DNA of 64,000 bases from GAS188 sp035949255. GTDB lineage: Bacteria > Pseudomonadota > Alphaproteobacteria > Rhizobiales > Beijerinckiaceae. Positions 1 through 9,954 of the stretch are shown piece after piece. A program made the position numbers and the translations under genes. Position 1 is the first letter of the stretch. Every line of letters starts with the position of its first letter. The notes beneath the pieces were generated by a model. It ran no database searches. It saw nothing but the letters and a program-made list of their open reading frames with translations, and was not told where the DNA came from. The stretch is taken from NCBI GenBank assembly GCA_035949255.1, contig DASZIL010000042.1:1-64000 (forward strand), read 5' to 3'.

Positions 1-113
1 TGCTAGAGCCGGGTTGCTTCGAAGAGGTAGGTGTCGGTCTGCGATCGAGGCGGCCTAGGATTGCCGTCTACCTGTGCCAGGCGTCGGCGACGGAGCGCAC
101 GCAGCACCATGCA

Positions 114-264
114 AGGAGATACCCAATGGACGATGACGTCAAAGTCCTTGAACGCATCTACGATCGCTTTTGCGCCGACCGACGTGCTGCGCTTGTCAAA
201 GGGGATGACCTACAAGAACGCCATCGCGGGGCTGCCGCATCATTACAAGCTTGCCCGGCTTTAA
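114..264 (+). pseudogene. Mosaic of gene fragments: short ORF start plus leucine/glutamate dehydrogenase piece
   Basis: An AAGGAGAT ribosome-binding site (114-121) precedes an ATG at 126 that opens MDDDVKVLERIYDRF, which resembles the first helix of SnoaL/NTF2-like proteins (weak). In another frame, 178-237 encodes TDVLRLSKGMTYKNAIAGLP. This is very close to the conserved segment of Glu/Leu/Phe/Val dehydrogenases just before the GGGK motif. The similarity stops abruptly: the GGGK motif is missing and a stop codon follows within ten codons. I read this as the remains of two genes joined by deletion. The dehydrogenase fragment is convincing; the NTF2 reading is tentative. Confidence 0.55.
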
Positions 265-745
265 AGCCTACCATGTGGGGACTGGGTCGGCCTAGAAGCA
301 ATGTCGATCAGCTTCTGGGAAACAGTGAATTCTTCTTCCCACTCGGTTGTGGTGTGCTGGTTTTCGTCCGGCCATTTCTGTCTTGCTCTACTGTGGAAAT
401 GACTGGTGAGGATGATCCCGATAAAAAATTGAAGAGGCACCGCTGAACGTAGAACAGAAATAGAACGACCTGAAGGCATTGTCAATTTATGCACCTTTGA
501 ATACTGACGCGATGGGGCAGCAGAACAGGTTGAGGTAACATCGCGCTAGTAGTCGAAATCTGACGCTCGGTACCGCCGGCTTGGCCGCTTGCGACCCCAA
601 GTCGGACCTTCGACAACCGCGCCCAAACGTCTGGAGTGGGCCGGAAGCGGAATGGCAGCTTTCGGAAGATAAGCAACGAAAACGGACGTTTTCGCGCAGA
701 GGCGCCCGCCCGAATACCGCGAATGCATTGGAGAACACAGGGATC
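265..745. other. Gene-free degenerate stretch
   Basis: No open frame here resembles a known protein. Several short overlapping frames exist on both strands with poor codon use. An open frame running into the next gene begins at 581, but the residues before the signal peptide at 746 look non-coding. The composition is less GC-rich than the flanking genes, which fits an eroded region. Confidence 0.5.
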
Positions 746-1759
746 ATGAAGCGCCTCATCAGTCTATTCCTCGCGGGGCTCGCCTTTGCGGCCTCGCACC
801 GCGCCAGCGCACAGACGCTCGATCAGGTGAAGTCGCGGGGGCAGCTCATCTGCGGCGTGAATGTCGGCCTCGGCGGCTTCGCGCTCCCCGATGCCGACGG
901 CAAATGGGCCGGTTTGGAGGTCGATTACTGCCGCGCGATTGCGGCCGCCATATTCGCCGATGGCACGAAGGTGAAATTCGTGCCGCTCGACGCCGCGAGC
1001 CGTTTCGAGGCCCTGAAATCGGGCGCCGTGGACGTGCTGATCCGCAGCGCCACCTGGACCTTGTCGCGCGACACCATTCAAGGCCTCGATTTCGAGGCCG
1101 TCTACTACTATGACGGCCAAGGCTTCATGGTCCGCAAATCCATGAAGGTCCAGTCGGCCCTCGAGCTCGACGGCGCATCGATCTGCGTGGCACAGGGCAG
1201 CACGACGGAATTGAACCTAGCGGACTATTTCCGCGCCCATAACCTCAAATATGAGGGCGTCGCCTTCAAGAGCAATGACGAGACGGTGCAGGCCTATGCG
1301 GCCGGCCGTTGCGACGCCTATACGACGGACGCCTCAGGTCTCGCTTCATTCCGCCTGAACCTGCCGAATCCCGACGAGCACCTCATCCTCCCAGAGATCA
1401 TTTCGAAAGAGCCCCTCGCCTTCGCCGTCCGCAAGGGCGATTCCCAATGGGCGACGATCGTGAGATGGGTGCATTTCCTGATGGTCGATGCGGAGGAGGC
1501 AGGGGTCGATTCCAAGAATGTCGACGACATGATGAAATCGGCGAACCCCGAGGTGAAGCGGATGCTGGGCGTCGAGGGGAAGTTCGGCGAGGGCCTGGGC
1601 CTTTCCAACACCTGGGCGGTCAACGTGCTGAAGCAGATCGGCAATTACGGCGAGGTCTATGAGCGCAATCTCGGCTCCTTGTCGCCGCTGAAGATACCGC
1701 GCGGCCTCAACAAGCTGTGGTCCAAAGGTGGGCTGCAATACGGACCCCCGATCCGCTAG
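746..1759 (+). CDS. Amino-acid ABC transporter periplasmic substrate-binding protein (SBP_bac_3, AapJ-like)
   Basis: A 337-residue secreted binding protein. The ATG at 746 is chosen because it opens a clear signal peptide (MKRLISLFLAGLAFAA..., predicted cleavage after ASA at about residue 22); the frame stays open upstream but does not look coding there. The mature part begins LDQVKSRGQLICGVN, typical of family 3 solute-binding proteins, and includes the GLEVDYCRAIAAAIF and SGAVDVLIRSATWTLSRD segments of the AapJ/BztA general L-amino-acid group. Ligand class is inferred from the family. No permease or ATPase gene lies beside it, so it would have to work with a transporter encoded elsewhere, or is a leftover of a lost operon. 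Confidence 0.85.
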   Translation: MKRLISLFLAGLAFAASHRASAQTLDQVKSRGQLICGVNVGLGGFALPDADGKWAGLEVDYCRAIAAAIFADGTKVKFVPLDAASRFEALKSGAVDVLIRSATWTLSRDTIQGLDFEAVYYYDGQGFMVRKSMKVQSALELDGASICVAQGSTTELNLADYFRAHNLKYEGVAFKSNDETVQAYAAGRCDAYTTDASGLASFRLNLPNPDEHLILPEIISKEPLAFAVRKGDSQWATIVRWVHFLMVDAEEAGVDSKNVDDMMKSANPEVKRMLGVEGKFGEGLGLSNTWAVNVLKQIGNYGEVYERNLGSLSPLKIPRGLNKLWSKGGLQYGPPIR

Positions 1760-1814
1760 AAAACCGTCCCGCGTCATGGCGGGCCAAAAGGGCGCGGATC
1801 GCGCTTCCTTTGGA

Positions 1815-2110
1815 TCAAATCCCATTGGGCGATCGCTTTGCGTGTTTCTCGTCAAGGTAGCGAGCATGCCGGTCTCTCCTCGCCAAGGGCCGGTCTGCCT
1901 CCGTCTGAAGTCGCCAGGCGAGCGCGATGGTCAGCGCCTGCGCGAGGCACATCGGCGCGGCGAGCGAGCGGGAAAAGGTGTATTCGTGCTCGGGCACGGC
2001 GAAGAGCACCCGACTGTTCTTGGCAAGGGGCGACAGCGTGCTATCGCTGATCGCCACGATCGGCACGCCGCGCGCGGCCGGGTGAATCATCGCTCGCCGA
2101 AGCCGACTCC
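1815..2110 (-). pseudogene. C-terminal remnant of an RpiR-family (HTH-SIS) regulator
   Basis: On the minus strand, GVPIVAISDSTLSPLAKNSR at about residues 8-27 of this frame is the recognisable end of a SIS sugar-isomerase domain of RpiR/MurR-type regulators. It continues through a stretch with VPEHEYTFSRSLAAP and ALTIALAWRL. The N-terminal helix-turn-helix and most of the SIS domain are missing. The upstream side of the remnant runs into the 3' end of comEC in another frame. A deletion joining the two genes is the simplest explanation. Confidence 0.65.
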
Positions 2111-4416
2111 GGCCGCTTCGGCCGGCGCGACCAGGGCCGATCCTCGTCGGGCGAACGCGCCGAGCTTATCGCGAAACCTTTCGCGGTGATTTGCAAGGTG
2201 ACGGCGCCTGAATTTTCAAGGCTCGGGCGATCGAGGACGAGCGGCGCGGCGCAAGTCGCAGGCGCCTTGTGCGGCGAGACGATGATGTCGGCGCGCAGGC
2301 AATCTTCCTCGAAACCGGACTGCTGGGTGACGAGCGCGAGCGCGCTCCCGTTGGTGAGCCTCCCCACGCAGCCGAGCTTGTCGCAATAGGTTCCAAGCGC
2401 CAAGAGCGCGCGAGCCTCACGGCCATCGCCATCGGCGCGCAGCCATTGCTCCGCCTCGAAGGGATCGGGTCGCGCCCCGATCACCGCGAGCTTGCCGTCC
2501 GAGAGACGTACCGCGGCGCTTTCTCCCGTCGGCGCGATCGCGACATCGAAGCCCCGGCCGGAGACGGCGCCGATGATGCCGACGATGAGGAATGCGAGAG
2601 AGGTGAGCCGCATGAGGAGGCTCCGCCAGAGCACGACCGAAAGCACGCCAAGCGTGAGAAACAGGATGGCCCAAGGCGCGAAGGCCCGGATGTAGAAAGT
2701 GGAATCGGGCGCCGCCGCGATCTTGGCCGCGGCCCAGAAGATGAGCTCGATGCCGCTCCCGACATAATGCCATACCGGCCCATCGAGCCCGAGCGGATAG
2801 AGAAGCGCCCCGAGCAAGGCGCCGGGCACGGCAAAGAATTCGATGATGGTCAAGGTGAGCGGATTGCCGATGAGCACGTAAGGGCTCAGCTCGTGAAAGT
2901 TGTACGCCATGTAGGAGGCCGTAGCCAAGGTCGCGCAGAAGGTGGCGATGAAGAGCCAGGCGAGGACCTCGACGGCTCTGCCGAGCAGGCGCGACAAGAA
3001 GCCCGAAGGTGGGGGTTCGCGGCGCTCCCGCTCCGCCCTTTTCCTCGCCGAGATTTCCATGCGCGCTTCGCTCACCGCCACGAGCGCCGAGACCGCCGCG
3101 AAGGAGAGCTGGAAGCTGGCGCCGAGCACCGCTTCCGGCTCGAATATGATCACCGCGAACGCGGCATAAGCCAGGTTGCGCATGGTGATGGCGCGCCGGT
3201 CCGCGATCACCGCCGCGAGCACGATGAGCGTCATGAACAAGGCGCGTTCCGTGCCGACGCGCGAGCCCGTGACCACATCATAAGCGATGGCGCCGAGAAT
3301 CGCGGCGCCCGCCGCCCATTTCTTGATCGGGCAGCGCAAGGCAAGCATGGTCGAGAAGGCGAGCAACCGGCGCACGATCCAGAAGATCATCCCGGCGACG
3401 AGCGTCATCTGCACGCCGGAGATCGTGATGATGTGGAAGATGCCGGCTTCGCGAATGAGCTCACGCGCCTTGTCGGAGAGGAGGTCACGCTTTCCGGTGA
3501 CCATCGCGGCGGCCACCGCACCCTCATCACCGCCAACGATGGTGAAAATGCGCTGCGCCAGCGCGTTGCGGGCGCGGTCGATCGCCGTCGTCAGCGCGAG
3601 CCATGGGCCCGCGGACGCCGGTGCCGGCACGGTCTCGATGCGTCCGAGCACCGAACCAACCCCGCCGATCCTCGCGAAATAAGCATCGCGCGCGAAATCA
3701 TAGCCGCCGGGCAGGACGAGCCTCGCAGGCGGCAGGACGCGCGCCGTGACCGAGATGAAGGCGCCAGCCTCCACATGCGGTGTTTCGCGCAAGGTGAGGC
3801 GAAGGCGATATGGGGTTTCCTCCGGGCGCAAGCCTTCGGCCTTCGCGACCCGCACCACGAAACGCGCGCCTACGCGGCGCAGATCCATCTCCTCGATCGT
3901 GCCGGTGAGCTTGAGGACGCGAACCTTGTCGATGACCGGGGCGGAAAGAAGAGTGGAACGCAAGGAGGCCGAAAGGAAGCCCGCCGACAGGACGGCCAGC
4001 ACCAAGGCGAAGGCGAAAGGTGCTCGCCAGCGCCGCAGCAGGAAGGCGAGAACCGCTCCGCCCGCAGTGAGCACGCCGGCATAAGCGAGCGAAGGCTCGC
4101 GATCGGCGGCAAAGTAGAGAATGACGCCGGCGCCCGCCGCCACCGGAAGCCAAAGGAACAGCCGTCGATGGGCGATCTCGATCTCGATCGCCGCGCGGAA
4201 CCGCTGGCCAAGATCAAGCCAAGCCTCGCGCAGGGAAAAGCCGGCGAATACACGGTCCGCGCCCGTCGGGACCCCGATCGCCGCGCCGTCTTCAACGCTA
4301 CTCACGCTCGTGACAAGGCCCCCCGGATGCCCTATGTGCCGCCCCAATGCTGACACGCGATATTCTCGGCCAAGGGAAGCGGATGTGCAATATCTCCCCG
4401 ATGATGGATTGGACAT
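2041..4416 (-). CDS. comEC: ComEC/Rec2-family DNA uptake channel protein
   Basis: A polytopic inner-membrane protein of about 790 residues. ComEC forms the channel that brings single-stranded DNA into the cytoplasm. Visible are N-terminal membrane helices (about residues 88-150), a DUF4131-like soluble segment, and the competence core with EAGIFHIITISGVQMTLVAG followed by several helices, including the conserved GSRVGTERAL and GASFQLSF segments. The C-terminal domain is the short form. The last 30 or so residues after DRPWSRRP look like read-through into the RpiR remnant, so the native C-terminus may be altered. The start is uncertain: ATG 4416 and GTG 4356 are both possible. It diverges from gltX. 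Competence itself cannot be inferred from this gene alone. Confidence 0.88.
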   Translation of the reverse strand: MSNPSSGRYCTSASLGREYRVSALGRHIGHPGGLVTSVSSVEDGAAIGVPTGADRVFAGFSLREAWLDLGQRFRAAIEIEIAHRRLFLWLPVAAGAGVILYFAADREPSLAYAGVLTAGGAVLAFLLRRWRAPFAFALVLAVLSAGFLSASLRSTLLSAPVIDKVRVLKLTGTIEEMDLRRVGARFVVRVAKAEGLRPEETPYRLRLTLRETPHVEAGAFISVTARVLPPARLVLPGGYDFARDAYFARIGGVGSVLGRIETVPAPASAGPWLALTTAIDRARNALAQRIFTIVGGDEGAVAAAMVTGKRDLLSDKARELIREAGIFHIITISGVQMTLVAGMIFWIVRRLLAFSTMLALRCPIKKWAAGAAILGAIAYDVVTGSRVGTERALFMTLIVLAAVIADRRAITMRNLAYAAFAVIIFEPEAVLGASFQLSFAAVSALVAVSEARMEISARKRAERERREPPPSGFLSRLLGRAVEVLAWLFIATFCATLATASYMAYNFHELSPYVLIGNPLTLTIIEFFAVPGALLGALLYPLGLDGPVWHYVGSGIELIFWAAAKIAAAPDSTFYIRAFAPWAILFLTLGVLSVVLWRSLLMRLTSLAFLIVGIIGAVSGRGFDVAIAPTGESAAVRLSDGKLAVIGARPDPFEAEQWLRADGDGREARALLALGTYCDKLGCVGRLTNGSALALVTQQSGFEEDCLRADIIVSPHKAPATCAAPLVLDRPSLENSGAVTLQITAKGFAISSARSPDEDRPWSRRPKRPESASASDDSPGRARRADRGDQR

Positions 4417-4659
4417 CGGTCAGGTCCAAGCGCGGTCGGGGCGACCTGATCGTGCGGCTTGCTCCGCTTCCTCGCCATCCGCGCTGTCGGGAGGGGCGTG
4501 CGGCCGAGCGCGTTTCTGTCGCCGTGAAATCTTGAGAACCGTGGCGCCACGGCCTGCGACGCAAAGGGCGAGGTCGAGGCGTCACGGCGTCACCGGCTCG
4601 CTCGACGCTAGGCGGATGCATCCGCTTCGACCCTGTTCCCCGTTCTCCTGGATTTATTG

Positions 4660-6105
4660 ATGCCCGGCACCATCGTCACACGCTTCGCCCCCTCCCCCAC
4701 GGGATTTCTTCACATCGGTGGGGCGCGCACCGCTCTTTTCAACTGGCTCTATGCCCAGCACAACGGCGGGCGCATGTTGCTGCGCATCGAGGACACGGAT
4801 CGCGAACGTTCGACGCAAGCTGCCATCGCCGCGATCCTCGACGGGCTCAAATGGCTCGGGCTCGTTTGGGACGGAGATGCCGTCTTTCAATTCGCGCGCG
4901 CGGCGCGCCACGCTGAGGCGGCGCTGAGCCTCGTTGCCGCCGGCAATGCGTATCCTTGCTACGCCTCGAAAGAGGAGCTCGATGAGATGCGCGAGACGGC
5001 GAAGCGCGAGGGGCGCCCGATGCGCTACGACGGGCGCTGGCGCGACCGCGATCCCAAGGAGGCGCCGCCCGGCGTGAAGCCCGTCATCCGCCTCAAGGCG
5101 CCGTCCGAGGGCGAGACCGTGGTCGAGGACATGGTGCAAGGCCCCGTCACCTGGCAGAACAAGGATCTCGATGATCTCGTGCTTCTGCGTTCCGACGGCA
5201 CGCCAACCTATATGCTCGCGGTCGTCGTCGATGATCACGATATGGGCGTGACCCACGTCATCCGCGGCGACGACCATCTCACCAATGCGGCGCGCCAGAC
5301 CCAGATCTATCGCGCCTTCGGCTGGGAGGTGCCGAACATGGCGCATATCCCGCTGATCCACGGGCCGGACGGGGCGAAGCTGTCGAAGCGCCACGGCGCG
5401 CTTGGCGTCGACGCCTATCGTTCGCTCGGCTATCTTCCAGCGGCGCTGCGCAATTATCTCGTGCGCCTCGGCTGGTCGCATGGCGACCAGGAAGTGTTCT
5501 CCACGCAGGAGATGATCGACGCCTTCGATCTTCAGGCCGTCGGACGCTCGCCGGCGCGCTTCGATTTCGCCAAGCTCGAGAATTTGAACGGCCTCTACAT
5601 CCGTGAAACGCCGGATCGCGAGCTGGTGAAGGCGGTCGAGGACATCCTGCCCGAAGTCGGGTCGGCGCGCGGCGCGCCGAGCGCGCTCGATGATAACGCG
5701 CGCTCGCGCCTCGTCGCCGCCATGCCCGGGTTGAAGGAGCGCGCCAAGACACTCGTCGAATTGATCGACGGCGCTTATTATCTTTACGCCGCGCGCCCTC
5801 TGGCGCTCGACGACAAGGCGCGGGCCTTGCTCACGCCGGCCGCGATCGAAACGCTCGCCAAGATCGGAACCGAGCTCGAAAGCATCCGGCAGGACTGGGC
5901 CGCCGCGCATCTCGAGGCGGCGGTGCGAGGCTTCGCCGAAAGGGAGGGGATGAAGCTTGGCCAGGTCGCGCAGCCGTTGCGCGCGGCGCTCACGGGACGC
6001 GCCACCTCGCCCGGCTTGTTCGACGTGATGGTGGTGCTCGGACGTGACGAGTGCCTGGCGCGCATCAAGGATGCGTTGACGCAAAGCCCCGCCACCGTGG
6101 AATGA
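4660..6105 (+). CDS. gltX: Glutamyl-tRNA synthetase
   Basis: A class I aminoacyl-tRNA synthetase of 481 residues that charges tRNA-Glu. It has the ATP-binding HIGH-type motif in FLHIGGARTALFNW (residues 16-29) and the KMSKS-type motif KLSKRHG at about residue 245. The length is normal for the bacterial enzyme. ATG 4660 is preferred to the adjacent in-frame TTG at 4657 because the protein then starts MPGTIVTRFAPSPTG, as in relatives. In alphaproteobacteria GltX often also charges tRNA-Gln for GatCAB; whether this copy does is unknown. It lies upstream of gltA, a common arrangement in Hyphomicrobiales. Confidence 0.97.
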   Translation: MPGTIVTRFAPSPTGFLHIGGARTALFNWLYAQHNGGRMLLRIEDTDRERSTQAAIAAILDGLKWLGLVWDGDAVFQFARAARHAEAALSLVAAGNAYPCYASKEELDEMRETAKREGRPMRYDGRWRDRDPKEAPPGVKPVIRLKAPSEGETVVEDMVQGPVTWQNKDLDDLVLLRSDGTPTYMLAVVVDDHDMGVTHVIRGDDHLTNAARQTQIYRAFGWEVPNMAHIPLIHGPDGAKLSKRHGALGVDAYRSLGYLPAALRNYLVRLGWSHGDQEVFSTQEMIDAFDLQAVGRSPARFDFAKLENLNGLYIRETPDRELVKAVEDILPEVGSARGAPSALDDNARSRLVAAMPGLKERAKTLVELIDGAYYLYAARPLALDDKARALLTPAAIETLAKIGTELESIRQDWAAAHLEAAVRGFAEREGMKLGQVAQPLRAALTGRATSPGLFDVMVVLGRDECLARIKDALTQSPATVE

Positions 6106-6374
6106 TGGCGGTTCGTCTCGTCGGCATGACGCCCTCGGGTCTCTGCTAGATCAAGGATCGCGGCGCAAACGAGAGGCGCTCGAGGGGCCACGGGTGTTTC
6201 GCGCCTCACTTCTTGCCTCCAAGGAGGAGGCACTCGGCTTGCTCACCCTTGTCAAACGCGTTACGCACTGCAACATAGCAGGAGGGCATGACGCTTGGGG
6301 CCGGTCAGGGATCGATCGGTTCCGGCGAGGGTTCACATGTCGTGCTTCAGCGCGACCAACCGATAGGCTGAGCA

Positions 6375-7664
<1,290 letters not shown>

Positions 7665-7811
7665 GCGGCAACTTGCCCGGAGCGCCGGGTAATTCGCCCT
7701 CGATCCTTGCCGCCCGAGACAGGCTGTGTCGAGCTCGATGTGAGCTTGAGCGCTTTGCTTGTGTGAGCCCGATCCGAAAAACAGCCGCTTTTCAAGAACA
7801 GGCGATGAGCT

Positions 7812-8993
7812 TCAAGGAAGCTCGCTTACCACGACATGCGCGGCTCGCACCGCCGGGTTCGCGCCTTGCGCGGCGACACGTTCGCGCACGCGCGCGAGCG
7901 CGGCGAGCTGGGCGCGCCGCTCGGCCGTCTCGTCGAGGAGCGGCGCCAGGGCCGAAGTGAGGGCCTGAGCGGTGCAGGCCTCCTGGATGAGCTCGGGCAC
8001 GGCCGGCTCGCCGAGGATGAGGTTCGGCAACAAAACGAAAGGCGCGGTGACAAGCGCACGCAAGATGCGTATCTCGAGCGCACCGACCTTATAGCCCGCA
8101 ACCATCGGCACGCCCGCGAGCGCAAGCTCGAGCGTCACAGTGCCGGAGGCAGCAAGCGCCGCTCTGGCGCGGCGGAAAGCCGAAAGTTTCGCGGCCTCCC
8201 CCGTAACGATCTCCGGCGCCACGGGCCAATCACGTGTCTCAGCGACGATCTGCGCCTCGAGCCCCTCGACGGCCGGCAAGACCGGGCGGATCGGATGCAG
8301 CGCGTTCAGCTTCGCGACCGTCTCCCCGAATACCGGCAACAACCGGCCGATCTCCATGCGGCGGCTCCCGGGCAGAACGAGCACGATGGGCGGTAACGCC
8401 TCGCGCGCCGCTCGCTCCTCGCCGCTCGGCTCAAAATCGCCGAGCCGTTGCGACAGAGGGTGGCCCACATAGGTGCAGCTTGGACCACCCAGGCGACGAT
8501 GCGCCTCGGGCTCGAAGGGCAATAGCGCGAGCACGTGATCGACATAAGCGCGCATGGCGCGGGCGCGCCCCGGCCGCCAGGCCCAGACGGAAGGGCTCAC
8601 ATAATCGATCACTGGCAGTTTCGGCAGTTTCGCCCGCACGCGCCGTGCAACGCGGTGAGTGAAATCGGGGCTGTCGATGATGATGAGCACATCCGGATTC
8701 GTGGCCAGGATGAGGGCAGCCGTCTCGCGGATGCGCCGCAAGATCAAGGGCAAGCGCGCGAGCACGGCGGAAAAGCCCATGACCGAAATATCCGAAAGCG
8801 CAAACAGGCTCCTCAGCCCTTCCCCCTCCATGGCCGGGCCGCCGACACCCACGAAGGTGAGCTTGCGGGGCGAAAGCGCCTCGCGCAGCTCGCGCATGAG
8901 CGGCGCGCCGAGCGCGTCGCCTGAGGCTTCCCCGGCGATGATGGCGATCACGAGGGCGCTCGAGCCTTGTGGCGCCGTGGGGTTCGCGCTCAT
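7812..8993 (-). CDS. lpxB: Lipid-A-disaccharide synthase
   Basis: A GT19 glycosyltransferase of 393 residues that joins lipid X and UDP-2,3-diacylglucosamine into the lipid A disaccharide at the inner membrane. The N-terminal IAGEASGDALGAPLMREL, PDVLIIIDSPDFTHRVARR and DYVSPSVWAWRPGRA segments are hallmark LpxB sequences. The start ATG overlaps the lpxI stop (ATGA), indicating translational coupling. It is the last gene of the minus-strand lipid A block. Confidence 0.97.
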   Translation of the reverse strand: MSANPTAPQGSSALVIAIIAGEASGDALGAPLMRELREALSPRKLTFVGVGGPAMEGEGLRSLFALSDISVMGFSAVLARLPLILRRIRETAALILATNPDVLIIIDSPDFTHRVARRVRAKLPKLPVIDYVSPSVWAWRPGRARAMRAYVDHVLALLPFEPEAHRRLGGPSCTYVGHPLSQRLGDFEPSGEERAAREALPPIVLVLPGSRRMEIGRLLPVFGETVAKLNALHPIRPVLPAVEGLEAQIVAETRDWPVAPEIVTGEAAKLSAFRRARAALAASGTVTLELALAGVPMVAGYKVGALEIRILRALVTAPFVLLPNLILGEPAVPELIQEACTAQALTSALAPLLDETAERRAQLAALARVRERVAAQGANPAVRAAHVVVSELP

Positions 8994-9862
8994 GGCGCCC
9001 CGCGTCCCTTGAGCCCGAAAAGGAAGAGGCGTGCCTCATCCGCTGCGGCGACCATGGCTTCGCTTTCGAGGAGCAAGACCCGATGCGCCTCGATGATCAC
9101 CCCGCCAAGACCGGCGCTCGCGGCGCGCTCGACGGTGCGCGGCCCGATCACCGGCATATCGACCTTGAGACTTTGCCCGACCTTGGCCGCCTTGAGCAAA
9201 AACCCGCCGCGGCCGGCGCGCGGCAAGCGGCCTTGCCGGCGAAGTTCGGCAACGCGTTCGAGAAGCGCGTCCGTCCCTTCCGCGCCTTCGATCGCGACGA
9301 TGCGCTCGCCAAAGGCCACCAGAGCTTGCCCGACATCGAAAGGCGAGAGCGCATCGAGGCAGGAAAAGCCAAGCGCCGCCGCCGCCATCGCGTTGCCCGG
9401 CGGATCGATCTTGCCGAGGCGCCCTTCGGGTGCGACGAGCTCGGGGGCGACATCGGCCACGCCCAAGACAGGAAATCCTTGCACCTCGAACCAGCGCATC
9501 ATTCCGCGCAGCATGGCATCATCACCGCGACGTATATTGCGCAGGAAATCGAATAGATAAGTCCAGCCGATGGCGTCGATGCGCATCGAGCTCAGCGTCG
9601 GACGGTTCATCGCGCCGATCAGCACAACCCCGGCGCAGCTTTCGCGCCGAAGCAGCCCGAAGAGCTTGCCCAATTGCCCAAGCGAGAGCCAATTGGCGCC
9701 GAGCCGGGCAAGGCCCGGATCGGCGATCCCTTCGATCGCGATGATGATGAACGGGCGGCCCGCCGCCAGCATCGCCTCGACCACGGCAAAGGGCAAAGCG
9801 CCACCCGCGCACAGAATGGCGATGGGGCGGCGCTCAGGCGAACGCGCCTCAGCGCCCGTCAT
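8990..9862 (-). CDS. lpxI: UDP-2,3-diacylglucosamine pyrophosphatase LpxI (DUF1009)
   Basis: A 290-residue LpxI-type enzyme that hydrolyses UDP-2,3-diacylglucosamine to lipid X, the alphaproteobacterial alternative to LpxH. Recognised by AILCAGGALPFAVVEAM near the N-terminus, LIGAMNRPTLSSMRID in the middle, and KVGQSLKVDMPVIGPRTVE near the C-terminus. Its position between lpxA and lpxB supports the assignment. The ATG at 9862 gives a normal N-terminus and the 3' end overlaps lpxB by four bases. Confidence 0.95.
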   Translation of the reverse strand: MTGAEARSPERRPIAILCAGGALPFAVVEAMLAAGRPFIIIAIEGIADPGLARLGANWLSLGQLGKLFGLLRRESCAGVVLIGAMNRPTLSSMRIDAIGWTYLFDFLRNIRRGDDAMLRGMMRWFEVQGFPVLGVADVAPELVAPEGRLGKIDPPGNAMAAAALGFSCLDALSPFDVGQALVAFGERIVAIEGAEGTDALLERVAELRRQGRLPRAGRGGFLLKAAKVGQSLKVDMPVIGPRTVERAASAGLGGVIIEAHRVLLLESEAMVAAADEARLFLFGLKGRGAP

Positions 9863-9954
9863 CGGGCGTGCGCGGCGTGATCTCGGCCATCACGCACCAT
9901 GGGACAAATCGCAACTGGCCCCCACCCGTTCCGAGGAGCATCCGGCCTGAAGGC

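Noticed and set aside
2269..4353. Long plus-strand open frame (694 codons) opposite comEC
   Set aside because: It is antisense to a well-supported gene; its Arg/Glu/Gly-rich translation has no recognisable domain and reflects the high GC third positions of comEC. Similar long antisense frames at 4654-6084, 6333-7559, 21046-22461, 24451-25545 and 51546-54329 were rejected for the same reason.
6249..6277. Promoter of gltA (TTGTCA-N17-AACATA)
   Set aside because: The -10 match is weak and alphaproteobacterial promoters vary; mentioned under gltA but not called.
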